A stretch of 64,000 nt of DNA from Carposina sasakii (Eukaryota; Arthropoda; Insecta; Lepidoptera; Carposinidae), in the NCBI GenBank assembly GCA_014607495.2, contig CP053170.1:5704001-5768000 (forward strand), in the 5' to 3' direction. Below are positions 32,997 to 46,716 of this stretch, piece after piece (positions within the stretch are counted from its first letter, which is position 1; each line of letters opens with the position of its first letter). The notes beneath the pieces were generated by a model, which saw only the letters and a list, made by a program, of their open reading frames with translations, did not search any database and was not told where the DNA came from. The position numbers and the translations under genes were made by a program.

Positions 32997-35900
32997 TCAT
33001 AGTTTAGTCTCAGGCTTGTGTTTCCTGAGCCTTCTGCGTTCGTGTTCCCTCAACTGCCTCACATCACAGCGCTGTATCTGCGAGAGAGCGGAACTGTTTG
33101 AACGACGGTCACTGTCGTTGTCGCCACTGTCCACGTCGCCTGCAAACAAATAAATCATAACAAGGATCAAGACACATTTAACACTCCGAAAATGTATGGA
33201 AAATAGGATCGCGTATTATCGCATGGGGTGTTAACAGTGTGTCATGCATGGGCCATATAAAAAGTATGATATTGATATATGTACTGACACACGTGTTGTC
33301 ACGTTGGGTGTTAACAGTGTGACTTGACCCAGCAAAGTCGCATCCCACTGTCTGTCTGTCCCTATGTATGCTTAGATCTTTTAAACTACGCAACGGATTT
33401 TGATGCGGTTTTTTTAAATAGATAGAGTGATTGAAGAGGAAGGTTTATAATGTTTATATGTATAGCATCAGCGTTGCACACGTGGTATTATAGCTTACCA
33501 TCGCTACTGTTATTGCTTGGTACATGCGTGTCTCGCAGTCTCGGCCGACGTCGCCAGTAGCGAAACTCACGGGGCAATGTGTATGAACGGGGTAGAGATA
33601 TCTGGAACAAAAGGATATATGTTTACTGTTGCTAAATGTTATTTGCCCAAAATAGAATAATTTTTATTTGAAGATTATACCTATCTATAAATATACAATA
33701 GATATAATGAAACAAGACAAACAGGGTGTTTGTCTATTGTAGGTAGGTCTATCTAAGCGTATAGGGCGTAAGACATACGAAAAAATGCGATGAACACAGT
33801 CATAGACAAAAAATTTACACGTTATATAGCCTTTTAACTTAGTATCATAATCCAAAGGTAGCCAAGAAGCAAAGCAAAGGTAACCAAATTTTCGTTTGCT
33901 TTTTATGATGTTTTGCATATTGAGCAACCTACACCTGTCTCTTTCTAATCAGCGTGTATAAGAAAACAGAGACGACGACTATACTCGTATTATTAAAAAT
34001 TCAGTTACCTACTTCTATGGTTTAGTAATTCTTCTGAGGCCACTAACCTGACTGTCGATGTCACTGGGCGGCCTGGGAGTCTCTCGAGTCACTCCTTCTG
34101 GATTAGTTTCCTCTCCACTGCTCGCGCCCACTCCATCTTCTTTCTTTCTGTTGCTAGAGTAATATATGTGGAATATTGTAACTATTGTGATGTATTGCTT
34201 AAAACATTAGTATGCCACGTTTTTTGGCGAAACATGTCTCTGATGTAATAATTACTTTATTGTACCATGGACGACCAAAAGCATAGAAAATCACTTTCCA
34301 TTCACTCACGGTCCATAGGTTGGACCAGTTGGACGAAAATTTTTACTTCATACCGTTTAGTATAAATAAATCTAATCTAATCTAGTATATCGGGACCAGA
34401 TGTAAAAGACTACAAATTGCTAGCTCATCGCCTGAGAGAACGCCCCTAAGTTCTATAGTCGACTTTTACGACATGTACGGAAGGAGATGCAACTGATTAA
34501 TCGACTCTTACGACGTGCACGGAAGGAGATGCAGCTGATGTAATCTAGTGATGCCTCCATAGTACATACAATTATTTAATTAGTATATTAAAAACTTACG
34601 TATAAGGCGCGCCCCAATTACAGCAAACTTGTCTATTACATCCTTCCAAATAATGCGGTGCCAAAAGTATTTCAGGCGTCCTACATCGCTGGAGCTTCCT
34701 TATCTGGTCCATTTTCTTACCTCCAAGGTAAAACCTGTCACACTCCTCACTATAACTGCTGCGTATGTTTTCTATACTATGTACATTAGTTATCGCGCTC
34801 AGTGACGTCATATACTCATCTTTGCTCTTATTATAGTTATTATTCTCACAATAACCCGAGTATTCTGGTATACTTTGTCTCGTATCATCGTATTTTGGCA
34901 GTCTAGGTTCTATATTAGATTCGAAGTTGGTCACATCGGGTATGTATGTTCTTGGACTGTTGGTAATATTTCGTGGACTGCTACAGGTGACGTCATAAGT
35001 CCTGTTCTCTAATAAATAGTTTGGCGATCGTATTGGGGTTCTGTCGTTGCGTATATTTGCTGGATTTTCGTAAAACGTGCGTTCCTGGTTATTTAGGTAG
35101 CGCCGTGTTAATGGGTCATTGTTGGACGTTTCGTTGGTGGTGAAATTTTGAGGGTATTCCGGTTTTATTTCAGTGTAAGTGGGGTAAGCGTTACACGTGT
35201 GGGGTAAAGGGTAGTTTTGGTAGGAGTGCGTCATTTCTATACTAGGCCAGGTTGGCGGGTCCGCATGGGTTTTCGCTCTTGGTATCGGCTGTCTTTGTAA
35301 GCTGCTGTATATTTCCTCGGCAGCGACGGGCGTGGTTTTGGCCAGTTTTCCCTGCTTGATCTCTTCTTCTATGACCCGTAGTTCTGCGAGTTGTTTTTGT
35401 TTTTTCTCCTGTAGTTTCTGCTGGATGTTGACTCGGGAGCCGACGCTTGACCCTTCGTTTTCTGATGACCCGCCCTTAAATGGTAAATTAAAGGGTTAGT
35501 AATATTGTGAAGCATAGATTAAATATGATTCAAATTCATCTAATTTTAGGTACATAGCCGTATTTTATGAGCACACATACATATAGACAGGGATGTGTTC
35601 TCGGAATGGGATATCCAGAGCTGCAGACTTATATACGAGATATCTGATGTTAAAAATCAGTGACAAGTTGCTAGCTCATCGCCTGGGAGAACAAACCTCC
35701 TTTCAATCAACCCTCCCCAATTCCTTAGTCGACTCTTACGACATGCACGTATTACGTATTTATACGCATATAGCATCAGACTATTGCAGTCCACTGCTGG
35801 ACGTAGGCCTCCCTCAGGGCACGCCACAAGACTACTGCTATAGGGGGGATTTTGCCCATAGTCATCACGCTGGGCAGGCGAGTGGATATATAGATCATAC

Positions 35901-38900
35901 TTACATGATGGTTATGAGCCGCGGGTAGCGGTCGTCTCCAGAATGCGGCGGCGGGGGCAGCCGGGGCGGCGGGGGGGCCTGTGGGACCCGTGGGGGGTCC
36001 TGTGGATCCTGTGGGTCCGGGGGGCGCAGGCACGGCCGCCGGTGGGGGCACGAAGGAGGTCGGCTTCTTCTTCTTGCGACAGTTGCCGGCACTGGGGGAT
36101 TCAATCATACTATAGGTATGTGACTGTCATATCTATTTTATTAAAGTACTAGTGGCCGCCCGCGACTCCGTCCGCGTGGACTACAGAAAAAACAAAATGT
36201 CGAAATTATCCGGGATAAAAAGTAGCCTATATGTTAAGTGGGACCTGTCACAATATATTCCTGAAACTGCATCGAAATCGGTTCAGCCGTTTCTGAGATT
36301 AGCGTGTACAAACGCACAGACAAACCGACAAACAGACAAAAATTCCAAAAATCATTCTTTTGGGTACTATTGCGTTGATAAAGGACTCCTATAATATTTT
36401 TTCTCGTATATCTTCCATGTACAGACAGCGATCCGTTACATTTTGATTATACCTATATGTATAGATTTAAAAAGGTTTTTTTGTAAAGGCGTTTATTTAT
36501 AAGGCTTTTAATTGTCTACGTTTCATAAGGTATGTGTTTACCCTGTTTGCCTTGTTTTATTGCTGCTATCGTCTGTGCATGTGTTATCTTATTATAAACT
36601 TTTCTACTTAGGGCCGATTTTTTCAATGGTCATGCAGATAGCTTTTCTGAAGGATAAAGTATATGTTGTCTTTAGAATTGATTACGTTTTAGAGAAAGAA
36701 GGCATCAACTTTATCCTTAAGATGGTCATATCTGACTGACCATATGAAAAATCAGCCCTTACTACTTATTCTACTATTTACATATTCAATATTTTTCTCT
36801 TTAGCCATTTCTCTCGTAAGCTAAGTTTGCCATCTTCCTTAATGTTACATAATTTTTTGCAGGTGCTTATAGGTACCTAATACCTCCATGAAAAAATCAT
36901 GATCCGATCCCGGAATCGAAGTCAGAACCTCGAACATTATATAATAATAATATAATATAATATTCACACACTTCACAACACATTAACTTAGTCCCACATT
37001 AAGATCCATAAGGTCTTGTGTCGTGCGTACTAAGCAACGGTATATAAATACATAGATAAGTATAGAAATATCCATGACTCGGAAACAAACATCAATATTC
37101 ATCATATCAATGTTTGCACCTACCGGGATTCGAACCCAGGACCTATGGCGCTGCAGGCAGGGCCACTACCTACTACACCAATCGGCCGTAGAACATTAGA
37201 TTTTTACATTATTTTACATTGAAAATATCTTAATCAGAACATAATCTAATAATAATTATGTACCTATTAACAGGGTTCGCAAATCTGCAGTTAAAAACAC
37301 CCGGTATCGCCGCGTTGTCTGCAGAACTTAGCTGTTTACCTGTCGACAAATATTGCAGTATTAGATGTGCCGTTCAAATTGCTGGTCAGATTTGGGTGAA
37401 ATTTGGTAGACAGACAAACGTATTAATTTAACGAGGAAAAATAACTTATATTCTGCAGTCTACAAAGGACAACGAGCCGAAATACGATTGTTACTTTGTT
37501 TTGATAGTTTAGATCACTAACCTAAATAGAAAAATAAACAAGTACATAAATTATGTATAAATAGATATGTGGGGGTGGTGAAAAGGGAACCGCTGCCGGC
37601 GCCACTGGGCCACTAGTTGTTGAATGGCCCCTGTTGCAGTCAAAACTTTTAACCAGTCAAAAGTACGTACTATATCTATTGCTTACCATTTTTGTTCTGT
37701 GAGGACGCGTTAGTGCTGTTGGTGCCTTGTTGGTGTTCACTGAGCATATAGCCGAGTCTGCGCACGTGGAAGTATCTGGAACATAAAAACTTGTTTTCTA
37801 ACACACCAATGTTGGCCAGTGGCCAAAATATGGAAGCCAGTCTTAGTTATTTATTCTTATTTTTATTGTAATAGCGGCAACAGAAATACGACATTCATAC
37901 TTTTTTTTTTAAATTTATTCGCAGTCTGCCGACAGCTTTTTAAAGTGTGCCGACGTCAGTTCAGCGCCTAGAATCAGGACGCAAATACGCGTTAGCGGCA
38001 CCTCCAAAAAGCCAAGAAGACGCAAAAATACGTAGTCGCTGGCAGGGAATGCGTTAAAAGGAGGTAGATTGTGTAAATTGCGTAAATAAGGGGGTAGATT
38101 GCGTAAATAAGGGGTAGATTGCGTAAATAAGGGGTAGATTGCGTAAATACGAGGTTAGATAAGCGTGTTTACCTGTAGTAAAGCGCCATGAACACAAGTC
38201 CGGCGAGGAAGGCGGCGGCGGCGGCGGCGGGCGGTCCGTGCGCACGCGCCGTGCTCCCCCACCACGCACCTACCAGTACACAGTTCTCGATGCACATCAC
38301 GCAGTAGAACGTTATCTGTGAAGGTTATTTTATTACAACTGGCGACCTTCACAGGGGATTAGGGGTGCCCAAACTTTGTTTTTTTCATAGACCACTTTTA
38401 AGAGTTACTTAACTGGTTCTAGTAGACCCGCCGGTAGCTCTGCTAGAGTACCTAAGTCACATACAATCTATACTAATATTATAAATGGGAAAGTGTGTGT
38501 CTGTTTGTCCGTCTTAATTCGCGTCATAACTACTGAACCGATTAAAATGAAATTTGGTACACAGATACTCTAGGGCCTGAGAAAGCACATAGGCTACTTT
38601 TTATCCCGGAAAAATATTATTACCTCGGATAATTTCGTCATTTTATTTTTTCTGCATTCCACGCGGACCGAGACGCGGGCGTCCAGATACATTTAAACAT
38701 AACTATTTTTTTAAGCCAACGTAGACCCCCTTCGAGTATTCTGTAAATCTCGGAGAGTCCACCTGGACCATTTTGGGAACCACTGGTGTAGACTATGTAC
38801 ACGTGCCTCGGCGAGCCATCGTCAAAGACGCCTCGCTCGGGTTCCTACACTAGACGCTCACAAACGTGAGTCGTCAGAAAATCTGACCCATTCGGGAAAA

Positions 38901-41900
38901 GATTTGGCTTGCCAAGGGGATGCGGGCCAGGCTCCCCGGGGGTGCGCCCGGCCGCTTGAGCGCTACCGGCCAGTTTTTGAAAGAAGAGGAAGGATGGATA
39001 GAAGAGAAGGAAGGAAGTAAAGAAGTAGTTCGAAAAGCTCATGAAAAAGGAACATATGATTTGGAGTCTCATATTTTGGGAATCCCTTCTCTACAGTGGG
39101 TATTTTCAAAGCATTTCGCTTAACACATCCTTTCTGTTACACCCTGTATAAACTTACCATTTTCTGTCGAAGGTTAACTTACTATTGACTTTTACCATGT
39201 TCTGTCGATGGTTGACTTACCATTTTCTGTCGATGGTTGACCTCCTGCAGATTAATGTAAGCGAACACATAGACTCCCGCTACGAGGGCCGACAGTCCGG
39301 CTCGACGTGACCGACTCAACCTCTCTCCGTGAAACGCGTTACGTGGCGAGAGGAGCCAAAGTAACATTGATACCCAGTGCAGACCTATGAGTAAGGGAAC
39401 CAATTAGAAATATTTAAACACAAAATATTTAAAAAAAATATTGCTACAGGTCGTAATCGCTAGTAAATTTGTTATAGCCGGCTAGATTTAAAAGTCAGTG
39501 CTCTAATAGGTATACTAAAAGATTATAAAATAGGATTCTTTGAATCGGTCGCTTCATCATGTTTTGACCGCAAGTAAGAAAACAAATAACTTCGTCATAA
39601 CTTTGATATCCATGATGATGACCTATCTACCTGCCTAATACCCATTGTCACTCGCGGAATCTAATTAATATAATTCAAGCTCAGGCTATAAAGAAATTCT
39701 AGCTATACAGAAACTGTGAAGAATCTACATACATACATCAAAAAAACATAGTCCTCCTTCTGGTGCATTTGGGCAAACACATAGGTGTTTCTGTCTTCAA
39801 CTTTACGTTACCAGGATTAGATAAAACTATACCAGTATGATATTCAATTCGATCGGTAAATTTTTGCGTTGGAGGCCTACGTCCAACAGTGGACAGACAT
39901 TGCTGATGTGTGATAGTTATGTTAACTTATAAATAAAATAAGATCTCCGACCGTATTTCGGCCAAGGCGACCAATCTCATAGTGCACAAGTGTGTGCGCA
40001 AACACAGATGCACTCTCTATTCCGTTACTCTCAGTCCAATGGGACGGCAAGCCGACACGACCGGAGAGAGATCAGGCGCTGGACCAACTGTTATACGTGC
40101 TTTCCGAGGCACGAGCTAAATGACAATTTTGGTACATTAAAATCTGTACATGGAATAAATTTATTGGTACAGGCCCGTGACTGGGATCGAACTAACGCCT
40201 CGCGCTTGGAAGGCGCACGTCTTAACCACTACCTATAACTTACCTATAACTAAAAACACCCAATACTCGTAGACTAGAGCGTACACGGTGAGAGAGAACA
40301 TACGGGCTGATATCGTGCCCAGGCGCCATAGAAACTGAAACAAATTAGAGGAATAAGGGTGATGACTAAGTACTCATCATCATCATCAGCCTATTGCAGT
40401 CCACTGTTGGACGTAGGCCTCCCCCAGGGCACGCCACAAGACTGCCATGGGGGGTATTTGCCCATAGTCACCACGCTGGGCAGGCGAGTTGGTGACTGCA
40501 GTTTGTATTTTGGACTATGTTGTCAGTACGGGAGGTGCTGCTGCCCACCTCCCGGAAACCCTTAATCGCCTCGTACGATACCCACGGGCAGACATGGGGT
40601 GGTACAAATTCTACTCTGCCGGCACCACGCGGCCAGAGACTAAGGCCACAGACTAAGTACTAAATGATGTTAAATGTTATTCTATGCTTACTAGAAACCG
40701 TTTGAACAATCACACCTATTTGTGAAATCTATATATTTACTAGCTGTTGCCCGCGGCTCCGCTCGCGTGGATATCGCTTATTGCGTGGAAGGGGGGGGGT
40801 ATAAGAAATTGCTTACGACATATTATACCTCAGACCTATGTACCGAAAATACAATATAAAATGTTATAAAAATCGGTCAAGCCGTTTCCGAGGAGTTTGG
40901 TAACAAACACCGCGACACGACAATTTTATATATTAGAAGGAGATATATCAAGTAGATATAAGATTGTTTTGTCCTGCCCTCCTAGCATGACCACACTACG
41001 TGGATATCGTATCGTATCTATACAAAATTCAACATGGCGGCTATATTTATCACTAGTGGACGCCCGCGACTCCGTCCGCGTGGACTGCAAAAAAAAACAA
41101 AATGTTGATATAAACCCGATTAAAATATTTATATGATATTTTTTCGAAATAAAAAGTAGCCTATGTTCTGTCTCAGGGTCTAAAGATTGTCTGTACCAAA
41201 TTTCATCAAAATCGGTTGCGAGGTTTAAGCGGGAAAGCGTAACAGACAGACAGACAGACAGACAGAGTTACTTTCGCATTTATAATATTAGTTGGGATAT
41301 TTTGATAGGCTAAATGTCGATAAATCGGTTTATCATATCGTGTTGAGCAGGTCATGCTACTAGAGCTGGATGACTGACTGATGTATCAACGCATAGCCTA
41401 AACCGCTGATCGTAGATATCTGAAACTTGCAGAGTGTGTTCTTTGTATGACGTAGGCATCCGTTAAAAGATTTTTTTTAAATTACACCCCTTGGGAGTGA
41501 TAAAGAAAGATTTAAACATGTTACGCCAACCACATAAATAATGGGGTAAGACTAGATTTCGTCTTTAGGCGATCATAACAGCTGTTACTAGTAACACGTT
41601 AGTGGCAATTAAGCCCCGAAACTCCAACTATGCTTGACAAACCGTAACAAATACATATCGAAAGTAACATAAAAATGACAATCGAAAAATAAGTTGTGTA
41701 TGCTCTCATTTCAAATAAATAATTTGAATTTGAATAATTGATATTGGCTGTGAAAACTATAATTTTGTATATCTCCCTATTTGAATTGCCCGCTCTTTTC
41801 TTCGTCGCCGGACGCTGGCCCCATGTGCTTTCGTCCCGTCACTCTAGTAGTTGTCGTCCAACCATCGCGGTACCGACCCCGCGTCTCGTGAATTTTCGTG

Positions 41901-44379
41901 TGTTACAAACTGATCTACTCAAAGGAGTCCCTTTCATTTAAGAAGTACCAGTGCAGAATATCTAAATTGGATTGAAGTGAAAAACCCCAGAACCCTACGA
42001 TAAATTGCGCGCGGAAGAAGAAAGAAGAGAAAACACCCAGGTGTTTCCAACTCTCTTTGACATTACTTCTATTTTCCCTTTCACTCGACGCGACCCCCTA
42101 AATCCCTAAACATTGGCCCACTACTCATTCCCGCCTCTGCAACTCCTGTAAGCCAGGATCAACAGAGGCGACCAGAAAAATGCAAACAAAGCATAGAAAA
42201 TCCCAGAGGCACCCAACAAAAACGATAATACTGACCTGAAAGATGACCCCGAGCCACGTGAGCACGAGTCGGTGCACGTTACGCCGGCGCACGTTCTTGC
42301 TGAAGCTGGCCAGCGCCCAGCACACGGAGAACATCGACAGCGACGCGGAGATCACGTTTAGTTCCGCAAACGCTTTGTTAGCTGCAAATACGATATACAC
42401 GATATGTATATACGATATGTATATCAAACTACCGGTCGCATACGATTTCGTCCGCGTGAGGAGGCATCGCACCTGTGCGAAGCTGGGGCGGCGGGTCCAT
42501 AGTTATACATAAATAACATTTAAAAAAACTACATCAAAAGCCGTAACAACAGACAGACTACGCCAAAACAGACAGACAGCGAGACAGACTTTATTTTATA
42601 TCAAATCTCATAGGTTTCGCTTGCGTGTCGATAGGTATTACAGAGTGTCAAAAAGTGTAATTAATTTAGTAATTATAGAAAAACTATAATAACTATTCGA
42701 GTTTCTCGCCACAACTATTAATGGATCAGCTTTTGACTGTAAACTTTGAAGTGGTTACCTTATACTAAGTGTTCATAAAATAATAACTTATGTCCAATGA
42801 GGCTTGTGTCACTAACATGACTCTTAGAATACCATATCTGATTTATGTTATTTTATGTATTACAGTTAACGCAATCTTACCTGAAGGCTCATCAATACTA
42901 GGCTCGGTAACTACCCCAAGCTCGCTCGGTTCCCTCGGCACAGTATCTTTAAACAGTATGTGAAGTTGTAGCAACAGCATGGGAGCAGCTTCACAGAATG
43001 CGTGGACTAGACGAAGCATGCCTGAAATAAAAGTGGAGAACTTGAAGAAACGCGTAAAAGTAGAAAAAAAAAGATTTAAAATTCCCGCCATTCAATTTTT
43101 TTAAATAGTTTATCCCGAAGAAAAGGCAAGGGGAACTAAGCCCATACAGCCATTGTCTTTAGTAAATGATTTCTGAATTTATGAGGGATGATATTGATGA
43201 TGATGAATGGAAACGTCGGGAAAATCCTCAAGAACAAGTGTAAAGTTAGTCAAAATGAAAAATTATTGCAGAAACAACTTACATGCGCCCATGAAGAGAT
43301 CGTAATCCGGCTAAAGTTTTATTCCGCTTACCTGCGTATAAAAGCATGCACACGCACTAGATTCACATAACAAGTAATCAAAATATAACTTATCTACCAG
43401 AAAACATCACTTTACGGACACATGCAAGCCATTCACCTCCCGCCATTCTAGGACTTTTCTTTTTTAATTTTGTACTAACCAAAGAAATCTACTATGTTCA
43501 TACAGCCATACTTACACATTTTTTTTTTGTTTAGTTTATCCCGAAGGAAAGGCAAGGGGAACTAAGCCCATACAGCCATTTTCTTTAGTAAATGATTCCT
43601 GAATTTATGGGATGATAATGATGATGGTGATGGATGGAAACGTCGGGAAAATCCTCAAGAACAAGTGTAAAGTTAGTCAAAATAAAAAATTATTTTAGAA
43701 ACAACTTACATGCGCCCATGAAGAGATCGTAATCCGGCTAAAGTTTCACTCGGCTTACCTGCGTATAAAACCATGCACACGCAGGACACGCACTAGATTC
43801 ACACCACAAGTAATCAAAATATAACTTATCTACCAGAAAACATCACTTTACGGACACATGCAAGCCATTCACCTCCCGCCATTCTAGGACTTTTCTTTTT
43901 TAATTTTGTACTAACCAAAGAAATCTACTATGTTCATACAGCCATACTTACACAAGTCTCGAACTTGATGCTTTACTCGTCTCAACTCGACAGGTACAAG
44001 TAGTCTCGCATACCGCCACACTACTCCTAACTGCAGGCAATGCAGTAGTATAGGTAGCCAAGGTGGCCTTCCTTTCCGCCCTTCGCTCGCCCACCATACG
44101 TGAAGGTACCATCGAAGCGAGATTACCTATGAAGAAAAAAGAAGATAGCATGTAGATTTATTTGAATTCTAGAAGGCAACCAATAGTCTAATCCAATAAT
44201 ATTACCTGAGAAATGAGTAACGACGTGATGATAATAGATAAAGCTGCTGCGAAGGTGCCATTATAGCCTCGCTCTAAAAGTGCGTAGCTCATGACGACGT
44301 CGAATACGACATCGCAGAAATAGCCGGCCAGTGAAATTACGTTGAATAGCACGTCGCAAAGAGGTAGGAATTCCGCCAT
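32997..44379 (-). CDS. XK-related (XKR) multi-pass membrane protein
   Basis: Exons: 44206-44379, 43952-44126, 42881-43021, 42236-42381, 40244-40334, 39221-39384, 38173-38315, 37687-37775, about 35905-36109, 34600-35474, 34048-34153, 33499-33601, 32997-33139; about 850 residues. The start MAEFLPLCDVLFNVISL, then VISLRWYLHVWW, LVPVELRRVKHQVRDLC, LRLVHAFCEAAPMLLLQLHI, FSVCWALASFSKNVRRRNVH, LVLTWLGVIFQFLWRLGTIS, HWVSMLLWLLSPRNAFHGER, AYINLQEVNHRQKM and ITFYCVMCIENCVLVG are the XK/XKR membrane core, whose vertebrate and worm (CED-8) members scramble phospholipids or act in apoptosis. The C-terminal half (CRKKKKPTSFVPPPA, IQQKLQEKKQKQLAEL, a Tyr/Asn-rich segment, SYTLPREFRYWRRRPRLRD) is cytosolic-looking. 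Phase between 37687 and exon 9 does not match for any acceptor, so a small exon is missing. Exons 2 and 6 have duplicated donors. Confidence 0.88.
32998..34599. other. Last XKR introns
   Basis: Between the four last XKR exons the introns hold only AT-rich sequence and, at 34390-34550, a twice-repeated GGAAGGAGATGCARCTGAT block that also occurs near 60955 and 50440. No gene is seen on the plus strand. Confidence 0.35.
35770..35900 (-). repeat. LINE 3' tail (type A) beside an XKR donor
   Basis: CAGACTATTGCAGTCCACTG to CACGCTGGGCAGGCG. On the minus strand it encodes REAYVQQWTAI-like residues. It ends only a few bases downstream of the exon 9 donor at 35904, so the open frame running out of the exon into it is not coding. 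Confidence 0.75.
36148..36470 (+). repeat. Dispersed retroposon (family R)
   Basis: CTAGTGGCCGCCCGCGACTC, CGTCCGCGTGGACTACAG, TTATCCGGGATAAAAAGTAG, CATCGAAATCGGTTCAGCC. It lies about 25 bases upstream of the furthest possible acceptor of XKR exon 9 (36123). Confidence 0.75.
36961..37189 (-). repeat. tRNA-derived SINE (family B), minus copy
   Basis: Reverse complement of 26591-26830, with GGGATTCGAACCCAGG as the B-box and CACCAATCGGCCGT at the head. Confidence 0.82.
38055..38158. repeat. 20-bp minisatellite just downstream of the XKR exon 7 donor
   Basis: About four units of GGGGTAGATTGCGTAAATAA. It starts some 14 bases beyond the donor at 38172 in gene orientation. Partial first unit GTAGATTGTGTAAATTG. 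Confidence 0.85.
38463..38695 (-). repeat. Dispersed retroposon (family R-like), minus copy
   Basis: The left edge has ACTAATATTATAAATGGGAA and TGTCTGTTTGTCCGTC; the right has CCACGCGGACCGAGACGCG then GGCGTCC. These are the inverted ends of the copies at 41052-41300. Confidence 0.7.
39105..39155. repeat. M1 MITE end fragment
   Basis: CATTTCGCTTAACACATCC then TTTCTGTTACACCCTGTATA matches one end of the M1 elements only. The rest is absent. It touches the repeated donor block of XKR exon 6. Confidence 0.65.
39156..39238 (-). repeat. Triplicated exon 6 end and donor in XKR
   Basis: In gene orientation the exon ends AACCATCGACAGAAAATG|GTAAGT. The intron then repeats AACCATCGACAGAACATG|GTAAAA (donor at 39195) and AACCTTCGACAGAAAATG|GTAAGT (donor at 39157). 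The second site is 25 bases and the third 63 bases past the normal one. Reading to the third site meets TAG. Confidence 0.88.
39945..40226 (+). repeat. Dispersed repeat (family T) with tRNA-like end
   Basis: GTGCACAAGTGTGTGCGCAA, GATGCACTCTCTATTCCG, GGAGAGAGATCAGGCGCTGG, then a tRNA-like tail CTGGGATCGAACTAACGCC and GGAAGGCGCACGTCTTAACC. It ends about 16 bases from the XKR exon 5 donor. The tRNA-like part is a reverse-orientation SINE module, not a tRNA gene. Confidence 0.65.
40374..40640 (-). repeat. LINE 3' tail (type A), long copy
   Basis: ATCATCATCATCAGCCTATT opens it on the plus strand; GGACGTAGGCCTCCCCCAGG, CCACGCTGGGCAGGCGAGTT, GATACCCACGGGCAGACATG and GCCGGCACCACGCGG follow. It is the longest type A copy in the window and defines the module order. 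Confidence 0.8.
40736..41300 (+). repeat. Two retroposon copies (family R-like) in XKR intron 4
   Basis: Copy one (about 40736-40950) begins ACTAGCTGTTGCCCGCGGCT then CCGCTCGCGTGG. Copy two (about 41052-41300) begins CACTAGTGGACGCCCGCGAC and ends with (CAGA)n, GAGTTACTTTCGCATTTATA and ATATTAGT. Confidence 0.75.
41301..42111. other. XKR intron 4, middle part
   Basis: Apart from generic AT-rich sequence I see no exon, RNA or repeat boundary. A 67-codon plus-strand frame at 41738 has no recognisable features. Confidence 0.35.
42112..42215. repeat. ~95-bp dispersed repeat
   Basis: TTGGCCCACTACTCATTCCC then GCCTCTGCAACTCCTGT, CCAGGATCAACAGAGGCGAC, GCATAGAAAATCCC. A close copy is at 50529-50625. 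It lies about 20 bases downstream of the XKR exon 4 donor. Confidence 0.75.
42432..42620 (+). repeat. Retroposon fragment (family R-like)
   Basis: CGCATACGATTTCGTCCGCG, CTGTGCGAAGCTGGGGCGG, then ACAGACAGACAGC and GACTTTATTTTATATC. It lies close upstream of the XKR exon 4 acceptor in gene orientation. Confidence 0.5.
43111..43953. repeat. Tandem duplication (426-436-bp period) beginning at the XKR exon 2 donor
   Basis: TATCCCGAAG...CCATACTTACAC is present twice, at about 43111-43517 and 43537-43953. The copies differ by a few substitutions and a 10-base indel (CGCAGGACACG). The right edge lies 3-4 bases inside exon 2, so the intron contains a second GTGTAAGT (donor near 43515) followed by a poly-A stretch in gene orientation. 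Confidence 0.9.
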
Positions 44380-46612
<2,233 letters not shown>

Positions 46613-46629
46613 TGCTGTACTTAATTTAT

Positions 46630-46635
46630 AATAAA
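46630..46635 (+). terminator. SREK1IP1 poly(A) signal, proximal
   Basis: AATAAA lies 18 bases after the stop codon. A second AATAAA at 46694-46699 would give a slightly longer UTR. Confidence 0.55.
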
Positions 46636-46693
46636 ATTTGACTAAGGCTGACTTTTATGAGGTTAATTAAATAAATGGCAATTAAAATAAATG

Positions 46694-46699
46694 AATAAA
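46694..46699 (+). terminator. SREK1IP1 poly(A) signal, distal
   Basis: AATAAA in ATGAATAAAACC. Cleavage 10-30 bases later would fall inside the 3' UTR of the opposite gene. Confidence 0.5.
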
Positions 46700-46716
46700 A
46701 CCTTTTATTTCTAAAA

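Noticed and set aside
34596..35234. 212-codon frame as an independent gene starting at its first Met
   Set aside because: The frame is open further upstream to an acceptor at 35475 and joins other XKR exons in phase, so it is an internal exon.
35776..36108. Long minus frame joining the XKR exon to REAYVQQWTA
   Set aside because: The part below 35905 is a LINE tail downstream of a good GTAAGT donor.
41738..41941. 67-codon plus-strand frame
   Set aside because: No family features, no splice support, lies in an XKR intron.
42125..42472. Separate 115-codon membrane protein
   Set aside because: Only 42236-42381 is coding, as XKR exon 4; the hydrophobic remainder is intron and repeat.
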